Of a DNA stretch of 13,619 nt, positions 7,769 through 13,619 are shown in pieces. The position numbers and the translations under genes were made by a program. The first letter of the stretch is position 1. Every line of letters begins with the position of its first letter. The notes beneath the pieces were generated by a model. That model was not told where the DNA came from and made no database searches. It saw nothing but the letters and a program-made list of their open reading frames with translations. The stretch is from MWEH01 sp964392385. GTDB lineage: Bacteria; Bacillota; Clostridia; Christensenellales; DTU072. Where the stretch lies: contig CAYMPR010000030.1 in the NCBI GenBank assembly GCA_964392385.1, positions 1 to 13,619 on the forward strand. The letters are read 5' to 3'.

Positions 7769-8476
7769 TTATACAGGTAAATTAAATGCAATCATTTTAC
7801 CACAAGCATCACACCTATGCTTTCTCAATAACTGTACACCCCATTCATATGTAGTAGAAGCATTTATAATCTCTTCCACCGCTGATAAAAACAAATTTTG
7901 AATAAAAGTAGTTGCTTGTGTGTAAGTCAGTCTTGCCCCATTTACATGTGTAATTACTTTCCTCAAATATTCTTGGGTTTCAATATCTCCGTCTGCATTT
8001 GGATACTCTTCCTTGAATAACTCTACTCCCGCTTTTATATCATCAAGAATTCTAGGCGTTGCATAAGTAACAGTAACCTCAGTCTCATCATCTACTTTTA
8101 CAACCATAGGGGATAATCCACTCTCTTTAAGGGGTAAAATTTTAATGTCTGTAACGTCAATATCTAAATCATGCTTTTTCCCGCACGACTTACAAATAAC
8201 AGAAATCTTATATGGTGCAGCCCCTTTTAATAACTGTCTTTGAATAAAATTTAAATAGATAAAGTCAGCAGGGTGTAAATCGTATGTTGACATCCCCAAA
8301 GGCTCCACTATGGTTTTGTCTAAGATAGAGGCCTGTAGCTTGTTCTTTTGTATAATATCTCCAAACCCCCTGTCGCATAATCTTGGGGACCTTAACTGAT
8401 TCTTCCACTTTATGTCCTTACCATAAAGCCTTCCCCTACTAGGTAATTCAAAATCTTTTGTAATTGGTATTGCCAT
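7769..8476 (-). CDS. gp26-like tail/baseplate assembly chaperone with two CxxC pairs
   Basis: A 235-aa protein matching the pattern of the T4 gp26-like baseplate protein family (Pfam T4_baseplate). It opens with ITKDFELPSRGRLYG, has a helical DFIYLNFIQRQLL segment at 71-82, and carries CKSCGKK (C95, C98) and CDACGKM (C222, C225), which probably form one zinc ribbon. In this family the protein helps baseplate hub or tail assembly; in many phages it occupies the chaperone slot between tube and tape measure, as here. The frame stays open up to a GTG at 8515, but that site lacks a Shine-Dalgarno and lies inside a hairpin, whereas AAAGGAG precedes the ATG at 8476 by 9 nt, so I use 8476. The stop TAA is followed by seven sense codons and the 72-aa gene in the same frame. 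Confidence 0.75.
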   Translation of the reverse strand: MAIPITKDFELPSRGRLYGKDIKWKNQLRSPRLCDRGFGDIIQKNKLQASILDKTIVEPLGMSTYDLHPADFIYLNFIQRQLLKGAAPYKISVICKSCGKKHDLDIDVTDIKILPLKESGLSPMVVKVDDETEVTVTYATPRILDDIKAGVELFKEEYPNADGDIETQEYLRKVITHVNGARLTYTQATTFIQNLFLSAVEEIINASTTYEWGVQLLRKHRCDACGKMIAFNLPV

Positions 8477-8485
8477 TAGCTTATT

Positions 8486-8492
8486 CTCCTTT
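8486..8492 (-). promoter_or_regulatory. Ribosome binding site fixing the gp26-like start
   Basis: AAAGGAG, 9 nt before the ATG at 8476. It decides against the longer GTG start at 8515. Confidence 0.75.
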
Positions 8493-8500
8493 ATGTTATA

Positions 8501-8533
8501 AAAATACCGTGCCACTAATGAAAGATAGCACGG
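8501..8533 (-). terminator. Terminator-like hairpin downstream of the tube gene
   Basis: On the minus strand CCGTGC (8533-8528) pairs with GCACGG (8512-8507) across a 15-nt loop and is followed by TATTTTT. It lies in the 138-nt leader between tube and gp26-like genes, the longest intergenic stretch in the window. The 6-bp stem and interrupted T-run suggest a partial terminator or an mRNA 3'-end stabiliser that lowers downstream transcription relative to the abundant tube. The rest of the leader holds no gene and no convincing promoter. Confidence 0.4.
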
Positions 8534-8614
8534 AAAACACCTTGTATTTTCGTTATCACTCAGCCATTAGCCAAAGTCGTTATATTAGTATATACATTAC
8601 TACCGTAAGTATAT

Positions 8615-9241
8615 TTATTGCGAGACAGTATATGTTTTTGCCTGTTCTTCCCACTCAGACGTGGTAGATGTATAGCTGGGCATATAATAATGCATAGTTA
8701 CAGACACCGAGCGAACTTCACTAGAATCATTACTAAATGTTACGCCTTGTAAGGAGCTAATCCAAGCATTCTTTAAAGTCCATGTACCATAAATAACACC
8801 CCTATTTCCACTAACTAAATCTATTTTAACCTCTCTCCAATATTCCTGTGGGTCACCTACCTCACCTGTTACTTGGTTCCCGCTTTCCATTTTCCAAGAA
8901 TACAAAATATCATATGCACTCTTAGAAACATATACTTGAAAGGTTGCAGTAGATGACATGGCATTTATCGCCCCGGGAAATGAAATTGACATATTCCCCT
9001 TTTTAATCTCCTGAAAACCCTGCTGTAAATTAGGTTCAGCAAAAGTTTGATTTGCAATTTTTAACGATAACTCGGCTTCGGCCTGTGTAAAATTAACTAT
9101 TTTAGTTGCCGTGGACCGCGCGTAATTTTTTTTGCCCTCAAACCCTGTTATAGTAAGAATATAATGATTATTCATTATTGGCTTATAACTAGCCGGGTCT
9201 GCTGCTATATAAGATGTTGCATTAAAGAATTCATTTGCCAT
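8615..9241 (-). CDS. Tail tube protein
   Basis: A 208-aa protein, typical of myovirus tube subunits (T4 gp19 is about 163 aa, others up to about 200). The sequence is strand-rich with the expected order: an N-terminal arm, HYILTITGFEGKK (26-38), a KIVNF strand followed by an AELSLKIANQTFAEP segment (47-70), MSISFPGAINAM (84-95), a helix around KSAYDILYSWK (107-117), and long C-terminal strands (GTWTLKNAWISSLQGV; SVSVTMHYYMP). Tube subunits stack as hexamers to form the channel through which DNA passes. AAAAGGAG overlaps the stop of the upstream gene and lies 9 nt before the ATG, one of the strongest sites here, as expected for an abundant protein. It precedes the chaperone and tape measure genes. 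The call is by fold pattern and synteny. Confidence 0.75.
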   Translation of the reverse strand: MANEFFNATSYIAADPASYKPIMNNHYILTITGFEGKKNYARSTATKIVNFTQAEAELSLKIANQTFAEPNLQQGFQEIKKGNMSISFPGAINAMSSTATFQVYVSKSAYDILYSWKMESGNQVTGEVGDPQEYWREVKIDLVSGNRGVIYGTWTLKNAWISSLQGVTFSNDSSEVRSVSVTMHYYMPSYTSTTSEWEEQAKTYTVSQ

Positions 9242-9256
9242 TAGTCTTTTCTCCTT

Positions 9257-9874
9257 TTAATCTATTGAACACATTTTGAATATATCCATTGGGACTAAAT
9301 CATCCGCAGGTATATTACTTTCAAACTCTCCTGAATCAGGTGTAGAAACATATGGGCGTGGTGGATGTTGAACATTTGCTACGGGATTACCTAAATATTT
9401 CTGTAACTCCGTTCCTAAGTTCACATAGGCTCTGTATAAATCCTCTACCTTATTAAATTGCCCATTAGTGATTATTTCAACCTCTTCCGTGGACTTTTTA
9501 GTTTTGCCCTTAAATACAGGATTTGATATTGCGGTTATTGGACCGGATATTCCCGCTGTATTTGGCCCTATCCCCCCAAGCATTTCTGTTACTGCTTCAT
9601 TTTCCACATTGGTTATTTGAATATACAAGGTTGAATACCCATCATCACTTCTAATTTCATTATAACCAATAGTATACTCCATATTTGATTCAGATACTAT
9701 AATATCATAAATATTATCTAATAACCACTCACCCTTTTCTTCTTCAATAACCCCATCTATTTCAATAGTTAAGTCTGCAGAGGTATCAAAGAACTCATAT
9801 GCAATCTCTCTAAGTTTTAGTCCAAGCGTATGTAGCTCGGGCAAAATCTTAAAAACCACATCTTGTATATTCAT
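9257..9874 (-). CDS. Unrecognised 205-aa protein between sheath and tube genes
   Basis: I do not recognise this protein. Residues 1-90 look like a compact alpha/beta domain (MNIQDVVFKILPELHTLGLK helix; strands DLTIEID, IYDIIVSE, YSTLYIQIT). Residues 96-115 are a Gly/Pro-rich flexible stretch (LGGIGPNTAGISGP), 130-162 is helical (FNKVEDLYRAYVNLGTELQK), and the end is Pro-rich with PPRPY and acidic residues. There is no signal peptide or membrane segment. AAGGA lies 8 nt before the ATG, overlapping the end of the acidic gene upstream, and its own stop overlaps the tube ribosome binding site, so it belongs to the tail operon. A structural or assembly role is inferred from position only. Confidence 0.6.
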   Translation of the reverse strand: MNIQDVVFKILPELHTLGLKLREIAYEFFDTSADLTIEIDGVIEEEKGEWLLDNIYDIIVSESNMEYTIGYNEIRSDDGYSTLYIQITNVENEAVTEMLGGIGPNTAGISGPITAISNPVFKGKTKKSTEEVEIITNGQFNKVEDLYRAYVNLGTELQKYLGNPVANVQHPPRPYVSTPDSGEFESNIPADDLVPMDIFKMCSID

Positions 9875-9885
9875 ATAATAATTCC

Positions 9886-11064
9886 TTATTTTCTAACAGT
9901 TTTAGGACGAACTCTCAAGGAAGCATCTTCTTGAGAAACTGTATGCGACCTAACATTTCCTTTAAGATTATTTCCCGCATTACTTGCAGGGCGCATTTTA
10001 TGAGTTGTGGAATAGTATTCATCAAGGTCTAATCCTGCTGGATCTACATATTCCTCAGAGTCTTTGTTGCCTTCCTCGTCTTCTGTGTCATTGTCCTCTT
10101 CACTATCTGCAACAACGTCTTCCTCTGTTTTTGGAAGGTCTAATTCTTCACCATCCGTTTCTTCGTTTTCCTCGTTTTCTTCCTCTACTAATGAGAGTGT
10201 CAAAGTAATATCACCCTCTATCTCTTTGTCGTCTTCGTCTAATGTAGGGGCAAAGGAGGCTTCAAACTTGGGCTCTGCCTCAATTTCTGCGTTTACTATT
10301 TGTGAAACTTCACCATCGCCATTAACCTTTATTAAAACCTCTTCTCCATCTATAGTATAAGTAATTTCTAAGTGCTCTTCCTCTTCTTCAGTTTCTTCAA
10401 CAAAAAGAACTCCTACGTCACCTGCTTCAGCGCCAACTAACTCTGCAAAAGCATCTTCATCAAAAGTAATTACTTCATAATCAGACCCCTCTGGTAATTC
10501 CGTTTTAGTTGTTTCAACCGCAAGAACCGTGTCCCCACGTCTTTCATACTTTATATTCCTAGGAGAAGCATCCCCTCTTGACTCTACACTAATAGTTCTA
10601 ATATCGTCTTCTGCCTCAGCAGCGTCCGCTAGGCTAAANNNNNNNNNNNNNNNNNNNNNNNNNNNNNNNNNNNNNNNNNNNNNNNNNNNNNNNNNNNNNN
10701 NNNNNNNNNNNNNNNNNNNNNNNNNNNNNNNNNNNNNNCTGTACTCCATAACCCGCTCATACTTTTGGGTATAATAGTCTTCAATTGCGGCAACAAGTTC
10801 TAATATTCCTAATTGTTTTAATAGTAGCGTACTTCTAACCCTTCTACAATATAAGTTCACCTGTAATAGCAAAGAACATAAAGTAACAATAAGGTCATAA
10901 GAAATACTATTGAAAGCAATAATTTCGGCAAACACCTGAGACTTTCTCTTTTTCAAACCGGATATAAATCCCGCCAAGTCCTCTGCCTGCTGTTCTATCG
11001 CTATCCTACACGCTTCTTTAGTGGTATACCCACTCACATTAAATACATCATGAATATTTGCCAT
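9886..11064 (-). CDS. Acidic protein between sheath and tube genes, interrupted by an assembly gap
   Basis: As assembled, one 392-codon frame spans 34 unknown codons. The N-terminal 108 residues are helical and mildly basic (KKRKSQVF; YCRRVRSTLLLKQLGILELV). The 250 residues after the gap are extremely acidic, with runs such as EETEEEEEHLEITY and EEENEENEETDGEELDLPK, apparent strands between them, and a basic end RVRPKTVRK. No known domain was recognised. AAAGGGG lies 11 nt and AAAGG 4 nt before the ATG at 11064. The gap length may be nominal, so the two parts could be two genes, or one gene with missing sequence; the shared frame has a one-in-three chance of being accidental. Sheath and tube genes are usually adjacent, so this protein may be an accessory sheath/tube factor or chaperone. 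Function unknown. Confidence 0.55.
   Translation of the reverse strand: MANIHDVFNVSGYTTKEACRIAIEQQAEDLAGFISGLKKRKSQVFAEIIAFNSISYDLIVTLCSLLLQVNLYCRRVRSTLLLKQLGILELVAAIEDYYTQKYERVMEYXXXXXXXXXXXXXXXXXXXXXXXXXXXXXXXXXXFSLADAAEAEDDIRTISVESRGDASPRNIKYERRGDTVLAVETTKTELPEGSDYEVITFDEDAFAELVGAEAGDVGVLFVEETEEEEEHLEITYTIDGEEVLIKVNGDGEVSQIVNAEIEAEPKFEASFAPTLDEDDKEIEGDITLTLSLVEEENEENEETDGEELDLPKTEEDVVADSEEDNDTEDEEGNKDSEEYVDPAGLDLDEYYSTTHKMRPASNAGNNLKGNVRSHTVSQEDASLRVRPKTVRK
10639..10738. other. Assembly gap of 100 N
   Basis: Exactly 100 undetermined bases, a conventional scaffold-gap size, so the true length may differ. It lies inside the acidic gene. Confidence 0.95.
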
Positions 11065-11081
11065 TAGCCTTTACCCCTTTG

Positions 11082-12920
11082 TTATGCTTCCATATTTATA
11101 CTGTAAGGAATATTAATGTTAAATGTCTCTATTCCTTCTACCACTACTAACCTTATCTCCACGTCTATTGTTGCTGGCTTTGTTTTTGGAAGCTTTGTAA
11201 TACTGTATGCATTTAAGCCATCTCCATTAACCAACATTCTCTGTATTGTTTTTTCAACCATAGAAACAAATGTCCTAAATGTAGCAGTAGCATTTGTGCT
11301 TGAAATGAGCAATGAATCCGCTGCTCTCCTTGCCGCTCTTTCTACACTATTTACTACAAACCTACAGTTCTTAAAACTTTGTGGTCCAAGCACTCCAGCG
11401 TTTGGATACAATGTTCTATTCCCCATAATTACATAGCCTGTATTTTGCTTGTTCACAATAGGATTAACAGAAACACCTATGTCAGAGGTCATTACGTTCT
11501 GTACAGCCCTGCTTATAGGCCTTGTAGAAGCAATAGCGCTAGAAACTGAACCCTGTGAATTATTAGCAATAGGAAGCCAAGCGGGAAGTCCTGCTGCAAT
11601 GTTTCCTGCCAATGCTAAAAGCCCGCCAAAACTATCTGGCATAATCGTACGTATGCCATTAGGTACATAGGTATCTGCGCCAACATCCATATATCCAAAA
11701 GAATAATTTAATACTGAGGTTGTTGGAATACTTAGAACAGTTGCCTGTAATGCGGTAAAAGCATTAACATCCGATACACTTTCGCACAAGTCTATCGGAG
11801 CAAGAGCTTTTATCCCCGCCGCAATATTCATAAGATTTCCTGCGATAGCGGTATTTTGAAAATATCCACCAGTAGTTAAATAAGTTATTGTCATATATTT
11901 GTTTGTATCAGCAACTACAGACAACATACCCGTTGCACTTTCTAAATCCTCCTCAAACTCAGAGATAGAAAACTCGTCTGCAAACGGTGTTGTTTTAAGA
12001 TATAGATTTGCAGACTCTCCCGAAACTACCTTTTGTGTATAGGTTACTGGGTCTGCTTTTGTTAATACCCATGTTCCCTCTTCTGATAGGGTATATACAT
12101 CCCCTTCTCCTTTAGTAAAGGTATTTGCCCCTTCTCCTGTTGTGATTATTTGGGTATACTCCATAACAGTGTCCACTAAAACACCGATATAATCTCCCTC
12201 AGCATTTAGTGTATATACATCAGTTGTAGGAAAAGCACCTGTAAGGGTTGCATTACTTGTAGAATATAGAACAGCACTAGGATTTGCGGCATAATAGTCC
12301 TCAAGATTTAATGTCTCAAAACCTTCCAAATAGTTTGCCGTGCCATAATCACCTGTATAAAATACTATGTTTGTAAATGTAGTAGTCCCAATATAATTTA
12401 ATGCTGTGGGGTTAAATGATACAACTCTTTCCTCTATCTTTGTCCCGCCCACTACATTAAACACAGAAACCTTTACAATTCCTAATCCACTGTGTGAAAA
12501 AGAAACATACATATCTTTATAATAACTTCCAAAATACTTGGCACGAACATTAAAGACTTTCCCCTCAATTGCTCCCCCGATGTTTCGTATTTCAATTGCT
12601 CCACCCTCTGGTTTGGCCACTAACACCCCTGCAGGTTGGAAACGGTGATATAATACAGTTAAGCCTGCATCCGTTAAAGCCTTGGCATATAACCAGCTCT
12701 TTTCACTTTGTGTGGCTTGCCTGCTGTTTTTAGGAATTGTAGACGATTGACTTTGCTTAAAAATGTATGGGGTACTTCCAAAAACATTTGAAAAAGTAGC
12801 AGACGTAACAAACGTGGGTTCACTAGGCCCCTTAATAGCGTATCCTGGAACATATACCACTACGTCAGAATCCAAGTTCACTATTGGTTGTATAGGTGTT
12901 TCATATATATTAATTGCCAT
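11082..12920 (-). CDS. Tail sheath protein
   Basis: A 612-aa protein; sheath proteins range from about 390 (P2, Mu) to about 660 aa (T4). The N-terminus has the family hallmark: DSDVVVYVPGYAIKGPSEPT, then TSATFSNVFGSTPYIF, where the beta-strand arm and an FG motif begin. The conserved C-terminal domain shows NTGYVIMGNRTLYPNAGV (493-510), FKNCRFVVNSVERAARRAAD and a helix with FRTFVSMVEKTIQRMLVNGDGL, ending in a strand (TFNINIPYSINM) that can join a neighbouring subunit. The middle (about 100-340) is a variable surface domain containing a two-copy repeat at 234-309. Sheath subunits contract to drive the tube into the cell. AGGGAG lies just upstream in a 47-nt AT-rich leader where I see no convincing promoter. 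Product call is secure from both ends of the protein. Confidence 0.9.
   Translation of the reverse strand: MAINIYETPIQPIVNLDSDVVVYVPGYAIKGPSEPTFVTSATFSNVFGSTPYIFKQSQSSTIPKNSRQATQSEKSWLYAKALTDAGLTVLYHRFQPAGVLVAKPEGGAIEIRNIGGAIEGKVFNVRAKYFGSYYKDMYVSFSHSGLGIVKVSVFNVVGGTKIEERVVSFNPTALNYIGTTTFTNIVFYTGDYGTANYLEGFETLNLEDYYAANPSAVLYSTSNATLTGAFPTTDVYTLNAEGDYIGVLVDTVMEYTQIITTGEGANTFTKGEGDVYTLSEEGTWVLTKADPVTYTQKVVSGESANLYLKTTPFADEFSISEFEEDLESATGMLSVVADTNKYMTITYLTTGGYFQNTAIAGNLMNIAAGIKALAPIDLCESVSDVNAFTALQATVLSIPTTSVLNYSFGYMDVGADTYVPNGIRTIMPDSFGGLLALAGNIAAGLPAWLPIANNSQGSVSSAIASTRPISRAVQNVMTSDIGVSVNPIVNKQNTGYVIMGNRTLYPNAGVLGPQSFKNCRFVVNSVERAARRAADSLLISSTNATATFRTFVSMVEKTIQRMLVNGDGLNAYSITKLPKTKPATIDVEIRLVVVEGIETFNINIPYSINMEA
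11994..12221. repeat. Two-copy protein-level repeat within the sheath gene
   Basis: Residues 234-270 and 274-309 align with one single-residue indel. Both begin DVYTL, share EG near position 8, YTQ in the middle, and GE-x-AN near the end before a final K. The copies are diverged at DNA level, so the duplication is not recent. Confidence 0.7.
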
Positions 12921-12967
12921 TAAATCTCTCCCTTTTTGTTTTTATTTTTTATGTATATCTATTATTG

Positions 12968-13612
12968 TTATATTTTATCTTCATTAATTTGCGGATAATT
13001 GATGGATAATTGATACTCAATATTATAATTATTTTCCTGTGAAAAATCAAAAATGTAACAATTCTTTAATGTAAAATTGAACTTTAATAAATACATCTGT
13101 GCAAGATTCTGCTGCTGTGCCCTAACCTGAGTCAAGGAAGGGTCTAAAACTATGTCAGAATCACTTTGTACATATATTGGCATACCTTCCCCATCTTTGA
13201 GTGGTAAGCGGATATTTACTTTTATTTGGTTTATATTTCTTAACTTAAAATATAACTGTGTTGCCAAATCCTCTGTAACCTTTCTTGTAGGTGCAAACAC
13301 TAATATAGAGTATTTTAAATCACAGCGCATAGCATTTAATTTTATATTCTCTACCCCATCTGCCTCTAAATCATACCCACTATAATTCAACTGTCTCTTA
13401 GTCATTGAACTATCCGATATTTCTATGCTAGGGAGCCTCACAACAGAAACTATTGGAAAGGCTACTGCGTCTCCCCCCTGAGCCCCAACAATGCTCAAAA
13501 CCTGCTCATGAGAATCCTCGGTGGATAACCCCAAAAGCGTAATCTGAGCATCCCCAATTTTTAAAAACTGGGATATATGCTCTTTTAAAACCTTATCATA
13601 CATATCAATCAT
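12968..13612 (-). CDS. Tail terminator/completion (neck) protein candidate
   Basis: A 214-aa protein upstream of the sheath gene. It begins with a helix (residues 1-18), then a strand and turn region, FPIVSVVRLPSIEISD (52-67), and a core of strand CDLKYSILVFAPT, helix TEDLATQLYFKLRNI and strand QIKVNIRLP (96-137). A further strand pair lies near 170-205. This alpha/beta order, with a strand, a long helix and a strand after a hydrophobic R-x-P segment, resembles small tail-terminator and sheath-completion proteins, which often precede the sheath gene. An in-frame TAA sits directly before the ATG at 13612, so the gene is complete. The ATG at 13603 is an alternative start; too little upstream sequence is visible to judge ribosome binding. 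The role is inferred; a general neck or tail protein remains possible. Confidence 0.45.
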   Translation of the reverse strand: MIDMYDKVLKEHISQFLKIGDAQITLLGLSTEDSHEQVLSIVGAQGGDAVAFPIVSVVRLPSIEISDSSMTKRQLNYSGYDLEADGVENIKLNAMRCDLKYSILVFAPTRKVTEDLATQLYFKLRNINQIKVNIRLPLKDGEGMPIYVQSDSDIVLDPSLTQVRAQQQNLAQMYLLKFNFTLKNCYIFDFSQENNYNIEYQLSINYPQINEDKI

Positions 13613-13619
13613 TTATTTT

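Noticed and set aside
7521..7901. Plus-strand frame of 126 codons across the chaperone/tape measure junction
   Set aside because: It crosses three minus-strand genes with good start signals and has no ribosome binding site of its own.
7769..8515. Longer gp26-like gene from a GTG at 8515
   Set aside because: No Shine-Dalgarno precedes the GTG and it lies in the loop of a hairpin; the ATG at 8476 has AAAGGAG at ideal spacing and gives the expected N-terminus.
10064..10360. Ser-rich plus-strand frame opposite the acidic gene
   Set aside because: It is the antisense image of Glu/Asp codons (GAA/GAG read as TTC/CTC/TCT), has no ribosome binding site and runs against all neighbours.
12921..12967. 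Promoter upstream of the sheath gene
   Set aside because: The 47-nt leader is AT-rich and -10-like strings are easy to find, but no matching -35 element at proper spacing is visible.

Overview
The window is a structural-gene cassette of a contractile-tailed (myovirus-type) bacteriophage or prophage. Every credible gene lies on the minus strand, so the module reads from right to left. The DNA is AT-rich, the standard genetic code fits (TGG for Trp; 12 of the 14 visible stops are TAA, one is TGA, one is TAG), and most genes have Gram-positive-style Shine-Dalgarno sites. I infer a Firmicutes, probably clostridial, host, but nothing here proves it. The 100-base N run at 10639-10738 marks a draft or metagenomic scaffold.

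Layout in transcription order: a 214-aa neck or tail-completion candidate (13612-12968); the tail sheath (12920-11082); an acidic protein interrupted by the N gap (11064-9886); an unrecognised 205-aa protein (9874-9257); the tail tube (9241-8615); a leader with a weak terminator-like hairpin; a gp26-like chaperone with two CxxC pairs (8476-7769); a 72-aa second chaperone candidate (7747-7529); the tape measure protein (7528-5537); an unrecognised 312-aa protein (5540-4602); a 187-aa protein and a 90-aa LysM-like protein (4602-3715); a hub protein (3714-2530); a small OB-fold-like protein with a coiled-coil tail (2530-2156); a gp25-like wedge protein (2144-1791); and the first 595 codons of a baseplate J/gp6-like wedge protein that leaves the window at base 1.

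From the tape measure to the left edge, the order follows the Bacillus PBSX baseplate operon (xkdO-P-Q-R-S-T). There are two differences: a 312-aa gene is inserted after the tape measure gene, and the XkdP-like protein appears to be carried as two genes. The genes are tightly packed, with ATGA or TAATG overlaps or stop-start junctions, so they are probably translated in a coupled way. Together they should build the tail: tape measure and chaperones set the length, the tube forms on the hub, the sheath wraps the tube, and gp25-like and J-like wedges link the hub to the sheath and fibres.

I see no tRNA, CRISPR array, insertion sequence, integrase or defence gene. The points worth a second look are the two non-standard genes between sheath and tube, the missing EPR motif in the gp25-like protein, the OB-fold/coiled-coil spike candidate, a duplicated segment in the sheath, the same-frame arrangement of the two chaperone genes, and the G-run Shine-Dalgarno sites of several genes.
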